Below, piece by piece: positions 1-5,264 of a stretch of 25,755 bases of DNA; position 1 is the stretch's first letter, and the number at the start of each line of letters is the position of its first letter. This DNA comes from a virus. The notes beneath the pieces are model-generated. The model made no database searches. It was not told the DNA's origin and worked only from the letters and a program-made list of their open reading frames with translations. Made by a program: the position numbers and the translations under genes. Where the stretch lies: positions 1-25,755 of IMG/VR virus record IMGVR_UViG_3300017992_000080, one strand, 5' to 3'.

Positions 1-59
1 AATCAGACGTGAGGTCTGATTACTCTCCCAGTTCAGGGTGATAGAGTAATCAGACCCAC
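1..59. repeat. Palindromic operator-like repeat at the window edge
   Basis: Bases 1-24 are a 27-bp palindrome (arms ATCAGAC / GTCTGAT) cut by the window edge, and 47-55 carries one isolated half-site (TAATCAGAC). These match the sites found between the genes further right, so they probably belong to the cassette of the next gene outside the window. Confidence 0.75.
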
Positions 60-84
60 CTACTCAGGTATGTGAAGAGTAAGT

Positions 85-113
85 AGCCCGGGTCGGGGAG
101 TCCGACCCGGGCT
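85..113 (-). terminator. Hairpin terminator after the 128-349 gene
   Basis: A perfect 12-bp inverted repeat (AGCCCGGGTCGG / CCGACCCGGGCT) surrounds a 5-nt loop, just past the stop codon of the 128-349 gene. Read on the minus strand it is followed by ACTTACTCTTC, which is pyrimidine-rich but not a true T-tract. An intrinsic terminator or a 3' stabilising hairpin is the likely role. Confidence 0.7.
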
Positions 114-127
114 GGGCGTGGCCTGAG

Positions 128-349
128 CTAGCCGTTCAGGACGGCGGCGATCTTGTCGCCCAGGGTCATGTCCCGGTACTGCCCGACCCACTCCCACTCG
201 GAGCGGATCCAGGCCTCGACCTGCTCTCGATCGACGCCCGCCCTGGGCTCCATGGTGACGCCGTCTGGCCCGATGCAGGCGACGTAGGTCGCAGCGTTGC
301 GGAGGGCTCGGGCGAAGCGGGTGAACTCGGTGGAGTGATCGTTCTTCAT
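128..349 (-). CDS. Small unknown early-type protein, 73 aa
   Basis: I do not recognise this protein. It is soluble-looking, with no signal peptide, membrane segment or cysteine cluster, and has an aromatic stretch (WIRSEWEWVGQYRD) in its second half. The start is well fixed: the ATG follows the shared leader block GGAGACACTAGC, giving a Shine-Dalgarno GGAG 8 nt upstream. It is a single-gene cassette with its own promoter (402-429), leader hairpin and 3' hairpin (85-113). Small, individually promoted phage genes of this kind often act on the host early in infection, but that is inference from context only. Confidence 0.8.
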   Translation of the reverse strand: MKNDHSTEFTRFARALRNAATYVACIGPDGVTMEPRAGVDREQVEAWIRSEWEWVGQYRDMTLGDKIAAVLNG

Positions 350-401
350 GCTAGTGTCTCCGTGGTAGTGCGGCTGGGGGCTCCCTTGCCGCGACAGGGA
401 G

Positions 402-429
402 AATGTAGCACAGGATGCTAGGGATGCAA
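402..429 (-). promoter_or_regulatory. Sigma-70-like cassette promoter for the 128-349 gene
   Basis: The -35 is TTGCAT (424-429) and the -10 is TACATT (402-407), with a 16-bp spacer. The first transcribed bases include TGTCGCGGC, shared by the other cassette promoters. The leader can fold as GCGGC...GCCGC before the GGAGACACTA ribosome site. Confidence 0.75.
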
Positions 430-449
430 CCCTGAATCCTGAGAAATCT

Positions 450-472
450 TCACCCTACTCAGGGTAGGGTGA
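450..472. repeat. Inverted repeat 20 bp upstream of the promoter
   Basis: Arms TCACCCTAC / GTAGGGTGA (9 bp) surround a 5-nt loop. On the minus strand it is followed by AGATTTCTC. The same element stands upstream of the promoters at 1047 and 1788. It could be a terminator protecting the cassette from read-through or a protein-binding dyad. Confidence 0.65.
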
Positions 473-483
473 GGCACCCTCCC

Positions 484-579
484 GGTAATCAGACCTGACG
501 TCTGATTACCCAGCACACACGGTAATCAGACCTCACTATCCTGATAGGCCAGAGTAATCAGACGTCAGGTCTGATTACT
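484..579. repeat. Palindrome triplet: palindrome, imperfect repeat, palindrome
   Basis: Two 27-bp palindromes (484-510 and 553-579), each with perfect 11-bp arms (GGTAATCAGAC or AGTAATCAGAC) around a 5-bp centre, flank an imperfect copy at 521-547 in which the right half is CTATCCTGATA. The first palindrome is centred about 102 bp upstream of the predicted start of the 128-349 transcript. The same arrangement recurs at 1129-1224 and 1870-1964. Confidence 0.85.
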
Positions 580-597
580 GGGAGGGTGAAGCGGGTC

Positions 598-623
598 GGG
601 GTGACCCCGTGAGGGGCCACCCC
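598..623 (-). terminator. 3' hairpin after the 632-994 gene
   Basis: An 11-bp stem with one G-U pair (GGGGTGGCCCC / GGGGTCACCCC on the minus strand) closes a TCAC tetraloop directly after the stop codon of the 632-994 gene. There is no T-tract, so it may stabilise the 3' end rather than terminate transcription. Confidence 0.55.
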
Positions 624-631
624 GTTGCGGG

Positions 632-994
632 TCACCAGCTGGAGCTGTAGGTGACCCGGTCCCCGGGTCGGCAGTTGTCGAGCACCTCCGTCACGTCCTG
701 GAGTGCCATGAAGGCGTCCTCCAGGTAGTCTACGTCGTACTCCGTAGACCCGAAGAAGAAGCCTTCGAGCGTGGGCAGCAGCTGCGGGCCCAGCTCACGG
801 CGGTTCACAACCCGCTTGAGGGTGCCTTGCAGCTGGCGCAGCTGCTCGATGGACACAACGTAGGTCCCACAGTCGTCCTGGCCGTCCTGTACGTTCTCCA
901 CGAACCAGCGGTGCAGGGCGTTCGCCTTGCGCCAGTCGAATGCCTTCGTGTGCAGGCCGGGGCGCTCCAGGGTGAGGGTCTGATCAAGTCCCAT
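632..994 (-). CDS. Conserved phage protein of unknown function, 120 aa
   Basis: This belongs to a family I recognise from many phages and prophages. Its hallmarks are the MGLD start, WRKANALHRWFVENVQ near residues 22-36, a DDCGTYVVS segment, and GFFFGSTEYD in the second half. The family has no established function to my knowledge, and the length is typical. The start follows the shared GGAGACACTAGC leader. It forms its own cassette: promoter 1047-1074, gene, 3' hairpin 598-623. Confidence is high that it is a real gene and low for any role. Confidence 0.88.
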   Translation of the reverse strand: MGLDQTLTLERPGLHTKAFDWRKANALHRWFVENVQDGQDDCGTYVVSIEQLRQLQGTLKRVVNRRELGPQLLPTLEGFFFGSTEYDVDYLEDAFMALQDVTEVLDNCRPGDRVTYSSSW

Positions 995-1046
995 GCTAGT
1001 GTCTCCGTAGGTAGTGCGGCTGGAGGCTTCCTGCCGCGACAGAGGG

Positions 1047-1074
1047 AATGTAGCACGGGAGGCTGGGGATGCAA
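1047..1074 (-). promoter_or_regulatory. Cassette promoter for the 632-994 gene
   Basis: The -35 is TTGCAT (1069-1074) and the -10 is TACATT (1047-1052), spacer 16 bp, followed by the CTGTCGCGGC leader start. It is nearly identical to the promoter at 402-429. Confidence 0.75.
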
Positions 1075-1096
1075 GCCTGAATCCGAAGAAATCCTG

Positions 1097-1115
1097 ACCC
1101 TACTCAGGGTAGGGT
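1097..1115. repeat. Inverted repeat upstream of the promoter
   Basis: Arms ACCCTAC / GTAGGGT surround a 5-nt loop, 22 bp behind the -35 box. It overlaps a second dyad at 1115-1129 (TGAGACA / TGTCTCA). It is equivalent to 450-472 and 1833-1861. Confidence 0.6.
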
Positions 1116-1128
1116 GAGACACTGTCTC

Positions 1129-1224
1129 AGTAATCAGACCTCACGTCTGATTACTCAGTCGCCACGGTAATCAGACCTCACTATCCTGATATGCTAGAGT
1201 AATCAGACCTCACGTCTGATTACT
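1129..1224. repeat. Palindrome triplet upstream of the 632-994 cassette
   Basis: Perfect 27-bp palindromes at 1129-1155 and 1198-1224 flank an imperfect copy at 1166-1192. Palindrome centres are 69 bp apart, as in 484-579, and the first is again about 102 bp upstream of the predicted transcription start. Confidence 0.85.
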
Positions 1225-1242
1225 CTGTGATGCGTTCCAATA

Positions 1243-1279
1243 TCTGGGAATCCTGGAGGGTATTTCCAGGATTCCCAGA
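1243..1279 (-). terminator. 15-bp hairpin after the 1288-1500 gene
   Basis: A perfect 15-bp inverted repeat (TCTGGGAATCCTGGA / TCCAGGATTCCCAGA) encloses a 7-nt loop and lies only a few bases after the stop codon. TTCC / GGAA flanks extend the stem. No T-tract follows, so termination is inferred from position and stability. Confidence 0.6.
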
Positions 1280-1287
1280 TGTGGGAA

Positions 1288-1500
1288 CTAGGCGGGGATG
1301 TAGGCGCCCCATCGGCGGAGGCGCGCCCGCATGATATCGGGCGTGAGATCCCCGCGCAGGAACGCCCGATAGGCATTCCGGCGCGTGGAGCCCCCGAAGC
1401 GTACGGCCTCTTCCGCCGCATACGTCCGGAGGAGGCGCCTCCCAGCGCCGTTGAGGCTTCGGAGGCGGGCGAGGAGGCGGGGTCGGTCGATCGTCGTCAT
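1288..1500 (-). CDS. Small arginine-rich protein, 70 aa
   Basis: I do not recognise this protein. It is very basic, with arginines along its whole length (RPRLLARLR, GRRLLR, RARLRRW), which would suit a nucleic-acid-binding role, though that is inference. The start ATG follows CGGAGACACTACC, a second copy of the cassette ribosome-binding block without a second promoter. It therefore appears to be translated from the same transcript as the gene at 1518-1733, 17 bp upstream. A 15-bp hairpin follows the stop. Confidence 0.72.
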   Translation of the reverse strand: MTTIDRPRLLARLRSLNGAGRRLLRTYAAEEAVRFGGSTRRNAYRAFLRGDLTPDIMRARLRRWGAYIPA

Positions 1501-1517
1501 GGTAGTGTCTCCGGGGG

Positions 1518-1733
1518 TTAGCGGGAGGCAGGAAGCTCGCAGCCTTCCTGGCGCCATCGGTTCTCGATAGCTTGAATGTGGTAGTGAGCGAGCGAATCGG
1601 GCATATCGAGCCCGTGCGCGCTGTAGTCCGCACACGCGTCCCGATAGGGCGCCCAGGACAGTCCGCGCCGGTCGTCTTCGATGGCATCGAGGAGGCGGGC
1701 GAGCTTGCTGGGGACATGGAACGGATTCGTCAT
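1518..1733 (-). CDS. Small unknown protein, 71 aa
   Basis: I do not recognise it. It is soluble and mixed in charge, with no membrane segment and a Trp/Tyr-containing middle (LSWAPYRDACADYSAHGLD). The ATG is placed by the cassette block GGAGACACTACC. It is the first gene of a two-gene cassette driven by the promoter at 1788-1815, with the arginine-rich 1288-1500 gene second. A role alongside that neighbour is possible but nothing in the sequence names it. Confidence 0.72.
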   Translation of the reverse strand: MTNPFHVPSKLARLLDAIEDDRRGLSWAPYRDACADYSAHGLDMPDSLAHYHIQAIENRWRQEGCELPASR

Positions 1734-1787
1734 GGTAGTGTCTCCGTAGGTAGTGCGGCGGGAGGCTTCCTCGCCGCGACAAGGGAG

Positions 1788-1815
1788 ATCATAGACCCGG
1801 ATCCGCAGGATGCAA
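1788..1815 (-). promoter_or_regulatory. Cassette promoter for the 1518/1288 gene pair
   Basis: The -35 is TTGCAT (1810-1815) and the -10 is TATGAT (1788-1793), spacer 16 bp. The leader start TTGTCGCGGCG folds with CGCCGC further down, giving the strongest leader hairpin of this subgroup. Confidence 0.78.
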
Positions 1816-1832
1816 GCCTGAATCCGAAGAAA

Positions 1833-1861
1833 GTCTCACCCTACTCAGGGTAGGGTGAGAC
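1833..1861 (-). terminator. 12-bp hairpin with short T-run upstream of the promoter
   Basis: Perfect arms GTCTCACCCTAC / GTAGGGTGAGAC close a 5-nt loop and are followed on the minus strand by TTTCTTC. This is the best terminator-like member of the three related elements (450-472, 1097-1115). It would stop transcripts entering from the right just before the promoter at 1788-1815. Confidence 0.7.
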
Positions 1862-1869
1862 TCTGTCTC

Positions 1870-1964
1870 GGTAATCAGACCTCACGTCTGATTACTCTGA
1901 TGCAGGGTAATCAGACCTCGCTATCCTGATATGCTACGGTAATCAGACCTCACGTCTGATTACT
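1870..1964. repeat. Palindrome triplet upstream of the 1518/1288 cassette
   Basis: Palindromes at 1870-1896 and 1938-1964, each with only the outermost base unpaired, flank an imperfect copy at 1906-1931. Spacing (68 bp between centres) and distance to the predicted transcription start (about 102 bp) repeat those of the two triplets to the left. Confidence 0.85.
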
Positions 1965-1980
1965 CACCCTGTATGGGGTG

Positions 1981-2031
1981 TTCCCAGATCTGGGAATCTG
2001 GGATATATTCCCGAGATTCCCGGATCTGGGA
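1981..2031 (-). terminator. Long imperfect hairpin after the 2038-2259 gene
   Basis: Two arms of about 22 bp (1981-2003 and 2009-2031) surround a 5-nt loop and differ by one substitution and one insertion. The stem repeats CCAGATC / GATCTGG and begins seven bases past the stop codon. It resembles 1243-1279 in sequence (TCTGGGAATC core), so the 3' hairpins are also a repeat family. Confidence 0.65.
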
Positions 2032-2037
2032 TGCGGC

Positions 2038-2259
2038 CTACTTCGGGTCGGGAGCGGACCACGCGAGGGCCGTGAGCCGTTCGAGCTGCGGGGGTTCCAG
2101 CTCCCCGATCCAGCGGAACGGGGAGCGCTGCAGCTGCCGCGCCTTCTCTTCGAGGTAGCCTTGCGCCTCGTCCCCGTGTACCCACGCAACGACGACGGCG
2201 GGAGGGGTGCTAAAGAGGGCGCGGGCGAGGTGGAGGATCGTCTTCGCTTCGTTCGACAT
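2038..2259 (-). CDS. Small unknown early-type protein, 73 aa
   Basis: I do not recognise it. It has a hydrophobic stretch (ALFSTPPAVVVAWVHG, around residues 14-29) too short and proline-broken for a clear membrane helix, then a charged amphipathic half. The ATG follows the cassette block CGGAGACACAAGC. It is a single-gene cassette with promoter 2312-2339 and a strong 3' hairpin at 1981-2031. Function unknown. Confidence 0.75.
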   Translation of the reverse strand: MSNEAKTILHLARALFSTPPAVVVAWVHGDEAQGYLEEKARQLQRSPFRWIGELEPPQLERLTALAWSAPDPK

Positions 2260-2311
2260 GCTTGTGTCTCCGTGGTAGTGCGGCGGGAGGCTCCCTTGCC
2301 GCGACAGTGAA

Positions 2312-2339
2312 ATCATAGACCCTAGTTCGGAGGGTTCAA
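2312..2339 (-). promoter_or_regulatory. Cassette promoter for the 2038-2259 gene
   Basis: The -35 is TTGAAC (2334-2339) and the -10 is TATGAT (2312-2317), spacer 16 bp. The CTGTCGCGGC leader start is present. The hairpin seen upstream of the other promoters is degenerate here (2361-2380). Confidence 0.72.
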
Positions 2340-2401
2340 GCCTATTCCCGGAGAAATCCTGACCCTACTCAGGGTGTGGTGAGGGGCCCCCAGGAGGCCT
2401 A

Positions 2402-2765
2402 CAGTAATCAGACCCGACTATCCTGATATCACGGTAATCAGACCTCACGTCTGATTACTGTGGTGCAGGATAATCAGACCCGACTATCCTGATATCACGG
2501 TAATCAGACCTCACTATCCTGATATCGCCCCGTTCAGGGTGAGACGGTAATCAGACCTCGCTATCCTGATATGCTCTGATGAGGGTGAGACGGTAAGCAG
2601 ACCTCGCTATCCTGATACGCCACGATAATCGGACCCCGCTATCCTGATATGCATGCGGCAGGGTAAGCAGACCCCTGCCACGGTAAGCAGACCGCCTTAT
2701 CCTCATACCGAGACCGAGAGTAAGCAGACCGAGACCGAGAGTAAGCAGCCCGCCTTACTGAGACC
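2402..2765. repeat. Non-coding repeat array of operator-like half-sites
   Basis: This stretch holds no gene. It contains one full palindrome (2433-2459) and about eight imperfect 25-30 bp copies beginning TAATCAGAC, TAAGCAGAC or TAATCGGAC and usually ending CTATCCTGATA. Copies start near 2403, 2470, 2500, 2547, 2593, 2624, 2662 and 2683. After 2705 the motif changes to ACCGAGACCGAGAGTAAGCAG units. All copies point the same way. Candidate roles are an operator cluster, origin iterons or a partition-like site; the sequence does not decide between them. Confidence 0.8.
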
Positions 2766-2770
2766 GAGAA

Positions 2771-2841
2771 TTCCCATCCCCGGGAACGTGCTCACTTTCC
2801 AGCACATTCCCGGGGATGGGAAGGAGGGGGATTTCTCCCCC
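2771..2841 (-). terminator. Double hairpin after the GP88-family gene
   Basis: Two hairpins follow the stop codon at 2848. The first (2826-2841) has a GGGGGA / TCCCCC stem closing GAAA, a GNRA tetraloop, when read on the minus strand. The second (2771-2822) is a perfect 16-bp inverted repeat (TTCCCATCCCCGGGAA) with an inner GTGCT / AGCAC stem, followed by TTCTC. Together they should terminate transcription or block 3' exonucleases. Confidence 0.7.
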
Positions 2842-2847
2842 TTTCCC

Positions 2848-3495
2848 CTAGTGTTTCCCGTAGCTCACCAGGGGAACCTCCCGGTCCCAGCATGCCCGGC
2901 AATCCCGGCACTCGTTCCCTTGATCGGGCGCCGGGCACGTCCGGCCGGACGTGCGGACCATGCTCCGGACGGCCCACGCGGGGAGGGATTCGGTCGGCTC
3001 CCGGTCGATCATAGCGCCGGACACGCGGATCGTGAGATTCGGGGGCGGGGTCCACCCGTTCCGCTCAGCCTCCCGAAGGATCCCCCGCTCTTGCGTCGGG
3101 AGCCAGAACCGGACGCCCGGAAGGGCCGACGCGATGCGCCCGATGGCTTCCAGCATCGCGAGCCCCTGCAGGTCCCCGCTATCGAACCAGCGGAAGACGT
3201 CGCGCCCGGCCTTCGCGATGCTCGCGACCATAGCAGCCTCCCACGCCGCCGGGTTGGCGTTGTAGAGGGCCAGACGCCGCTCAAGGGCCCCCTGCACGTT
3301 CCGGAAGACGTAGCGCCCTTTCAGAGCGTAGCAGCCGGAGCAGGGGGACCCCTTGACCTTCCGGAGCAGCGAGCCCATCCCGCACGCTTGCGCGGGGATG
3401 CTCCACCCGAAGGAAGGCATCTTGGAAGGCTTGCTGAGCCCCCCGGTGATGGCGTCAAGCGCCTTCCAGCTAGCGGACGAGGTGAGCGTGGTCAT
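2848..3495 (-). CDS. GP88-family phage protein, 215 aa
   Basis: I recognise this as the mycobacteriophage gene-product-88 type family found in many phages, of unsettled biochemical function. Visible hallmarks are IPAQACGMGSLLRKVKGSPCSGCYALKG (residues 33-60, given as two adjoining pieces IPAQACGMGS and LLRKVKGSPCSGCYALKG), a FRWFDSGDLQ segment in the middle, and a C-terminal Cys cluster at about residues 187, 196, 199 and 202 (CPAPDQGNECRDCRACWD). The seven or so conserved cysteines suggest metal or cluster binding. The start ATG follows GGAGATACGCTC. It has its own promoter (3545-3572) and double 3' hairpin. Confidence 0.82.
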   Translation of the reverse strand: MTTLTSSASWKALDAITGGLSKPSKMPSFGWSIPAQACGMGSLLRKVKGSPCSGCYALKGRYVFRNVQGALERRLALYNANPAAWEAAMVASIAKAGRDVFRWFDSGDLQGLAMLEAIGRIASALPGVRFWLPTQERGILREAERNGWTPPPNLTIRVSGAMIDREPTESLPAWAVRSMVRTSGRTCPAPDQGNECRDCRACWDREVPLVSYGKH

Positions 3496-3544
3496 GAGCG
3501 TATCTCCGTAGGTAGCGCGCGGGACCATCCCCGCGACAAGGGAG

Positions 3545-3572
3545 AATATAGCCGGGGATCCCGGGGATGCAA
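3545..3572 (-). promoter_or_regulatory. Cassette promoter for the GP88-family gene
   Basis: The -35 is TTGCAT (3567-3572) and the -10 is TATATT (3545-3550), spacer 16 bp. The leader differs from the rest: TTGTCGCGGGGATGGTCCCGCG, in which GCGGG / CCCGC can pair, given here as TTGTCGCGGGG then ATGGTCCCGCG. Confidence 0.75.
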
Positions 3573-3633
3573 GCCTGAATTCGGAGAAATCCTCACCCTA
3601 CCCTGAACAGGGAGAGGGGCGCCCCCGGGGCCC

Positions 3634-4010
3634 ACAATAAGCAGACCCCGCTATCCTCATACCCCCAGAGTAATCAGACCTGACGTCTGATTACTCTGGC
3701 GCCGGGTAATCAGACCTCGCTATCCTCATATCAGGGTAATCAGACCTCGCTATCCTCATATCAGGGTAATCAGACCTGGTTATCCTGATATCAGGGTAAT
3801 CAGACCTCACTATCCTGATATCAGGGTAATCAGACCTCACGTCTGATTACTCTGGCACAGGGTAAGCAGACCCCGCTATCCTGATATGGACGATAATCAG
3901 ACCTGACGCCTGATTACTCTGGCGCAGGGTAATCAGACCTCACTATCCTGATATCAGGGTAAGCAGACCCGACTATCCTCATAGCAGGGTAATCAGACGT
4001 GATTGTCCTG
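3634..4010. repeat. Repeat array with four tandem 30-bp units
   Basis: No gene is present. Four head-to-tail 30-bp units occupy 3706-3825 (starts 3706, 3736, 3766, 3796), each beginning GTAATCAGAC and ending ATATCAGG. A perfect palindrome follows immediately at 3825-3851. Other palindromes are at 3669-3695 and, degenerate, at 3892-3918. Single imperfect copies lie at 3634-3660, 3861-3887, 3929-3956 and 3958-3984. Thirty bp is close to three helical turns, so proteins bound to the units would lie on one DNA face. Confidence 0.85.
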
Positions 4011-4190
4011 AGACCGAGACCGAGAGTAAGCAGACCGACTTACTGAGACCGAGACCGAGAGTAAGTAGGGTAAATTACCCATACCGAGACCGAGAGTAAT
4101 CAGACCGACTTGCCCATACCGAGACCGAGACCGAGAGTAATCAGACCGACTCATACCGAGACCGAGACCGAGACCGAGGGTAATCAGCCC
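4008..4190. repeat. GAGACC hexamer repeats interleaved with half-sites
   Basis: Runs of two to four GAGACC hexamers alternate with GAGAGTAAGCAGACCGACTT-type units (dyad AGTAAG / CTTACT). The run length grows from left to right, reaching four hexamers near 4160-4180. Two similar units occur at 2705-2765. No coding signal is seen. Confidence 0.8.
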
Positions 4191-4239
4191 ATGTTACACC
4201 AATGGGGCCAACGGTAATCGGACAGAGGGAGCGTGTGAC

Positions 4240-4625
4240 GGCATGCGGTCGGGCTGGTATGCTGTCGGGCCGGTCGGGCCGGTCGGGCTGGTCAGTCTGG
4301 TAGGCTGGTCGGGCCGGTAGGCTGGTCAGGCTGGTAGGGCGGTCAGGCTGGTATGCGTGTAGGGCGGTCGGGCTGGTAGGGCTGGTAGGGCGGTAGGCTG
4401 GTAGGCTGGTATGCTGGTAGGGCGGTAGGCTGGTATGCTGGTAGGGCGGTCGGGCTGGTATGCGTGTATGTGTGTATGCTGGTAGGCCGGTACGCTGGTG
4501 CGCTACTGGTAGGCTGGCCGTGCTGGGCGTGCTACAGGCCGTGCTGGGCGTGCTGCTGGCGTGCTGCTGGCGTGCTACAGGCCGTGCTGGCGTTAGGCGT
4601 CTTGTTCGGCATATGCTCACTACCG
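4240..4625. repeat. G/T-rich degenerate short tandem repeat
   Basis: About 380 bp of degenerate units of roughly 9-10 bp built on GGTAGGCT, GGTCGGGCT and GGTATGCT, changing after 4500 to CGTGCTGGCGTGCTACAGGC-like units. The plus strand is G/T-rich and the minus strand C/A-rich. Many units contain GCTGGTNGG, one base longer than the E. coli Chi octamer, but exact GCTGGTGG is absent. I see no gene. Confidence 0.8.
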
Positions 4626-4902
4626 CTTAAGGTTAGTCCTGAAGAAGCGGAGGTGTTCCAGGGCGTGATCTAGTTGCGAGGGTTGTTGGTCATCACTCGT
4701 TCTTTCTTCCTTTCCCCTTATACCGTAACCCATAACAAGATACCTATCACATATAGCACTGCTGCTATGTATAGATCTAAGTTCTTGTCAGATAAGCACT
4801 TACGACACATTTAGACTTATAACCCCCATGGGAAGCTCGCTTTTCTTGGCCTATTTCTACGCACTTGTGCGTATGTTCATTAAGTGGTCTCGCAGGCCTT
4901 AA
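4626..4902. other. AT-richer gene-free stretch
   Basis: This is clearly less GC-rich than its surroundings and I find no convincing gene on either strand. It holds two small dyads: TAGCA / TGCTA near 4765-4780 and the near-perfect palindrome TACGCACTTGTGCGTA at 4858-4873. An AT-rich block flanked by repeat arrays on one side and a long inverted repeat on the other would suit a replication origin or a junction of transcription units; this is inference. Confidence 0.5.
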
Positions 4903-5003
4903 AATCGACGATTAGAGAGCGAATTTCGGCTTCTGTGAAGTGGTATGAGTTCTGTGTCATGTCAACCCCACGGAAGCCAGAATTCGATCTCTAATCGTCG
5001 ATT
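4903..5003 (-). terminator. Long inverted repeat after the 5017-5205 gene
   Basis: Perfect 16-bp arms (AATCGACGATTAGAGA / TCTCTAATCGTCGATT) lie at 4903-4918 and 4988-5003. The stem continues imperfectly inward through GCGAATT / AATTCGA and GGCTTCTGTG / CACGGAAGCC, leaving a loop of about 32 nt. On the minus strand the outer arm is followed by TT and then AAGG. It stands just past the stop of the last gene in this group, so termination is the simplest reading, but its length is unusual. Confidence 0.65.
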
Positions 5004-5016
5004 ATCCCATGCTGAG

Positions 5017-5205
5017 TTAGCAGATCTCGATGGTGTCCGGATCGACGTCGTTCCTGGAGGCCCAGCGCCATGCGTACTCGTACGCGTTGTCCAGGAAGTA
5101 GACGGCGGGGGATTCCTCGGGGAGGGAGACGTTCATGCGCGTTCTGATCTCCTCTCCGTCGCTGTCAAGCGCAGAGATGAGGAATTCCTTCGTCTCGTAA
5201 GCCAT
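5017..5205 (-). CDS. Small unknown acidic protein, 62 aa
   Basis: I do not recognise it. The ATG is fixed by a strong ribosome site, AAAGGAGAT, 8 nt upstream; a longer in-frame reading to the right lacks one and would overlap the neighbouring gene. The protein is acidic with an aromatic segment (YEYAWRWASRNDVDP) near the C-terminus. It sits 59 bp behind the 5265-5510 gene and has no cassette promoter, so it should be co-transcribed with that gene from 5565-5592. A long hairpin follows. Confidence 0.75.
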   Translation of the reverse strand: MAYETKEFLISALDSDGEEIRTRMNVSLPEESPAVYFLDNAYEYAWRWASRNDVDPDTIEIC

Positions 5206-5264
5206 GGTATCTATCTCCTTTCTTGGTTGTCGGGGTGTGAGTCTGGCTAGCTTATGGGAGGTGA

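Noticed and set aside
1220-1782. Longer minus-strand frames across the 1288 and 1518 genes
   Set aside because: They read through the cassette leader and the ribosome-binding blocks; the shorter genes start at the conserved GGAGACACTACC block.
2653-3606. Long open frame on the plus strand, over 300 codons
   Set aside because: It covers the GP88-family gene on the other strand and the repeat array; the translated sequence is low-complexity and no ribosome site precedes it.
3634-4010. CRISPR-like array
   Set aside because: The 30-bp units are directly tandem with no unique spacers, and no cas gene is present.
2402-4010. Insertion sequence or transposon
   Set aside because: There is no transposase gene, and the inverted repeats are short internal palindromes rather than element ends.
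4141-4620. Open frame of 159 codons on the minus strand, rich in Pro, Thr and Tyr
   Set aside because: It is the translation of the G/T-rich tandem repeat; it starts at GTG without a ribosome site and has no non-repetitive domain.
4240-4625. Exact Chi sites (GCTGGTGG)
   Set aside because: None was found by eye; only the one-base-longer variants occur.
4945-4975. TTGACA in the loop of the long inverted repeat as a promoter
   Set aside because: No -10 box lies 15-19 bp downstream and there is no gene to drive in that direction nearby.
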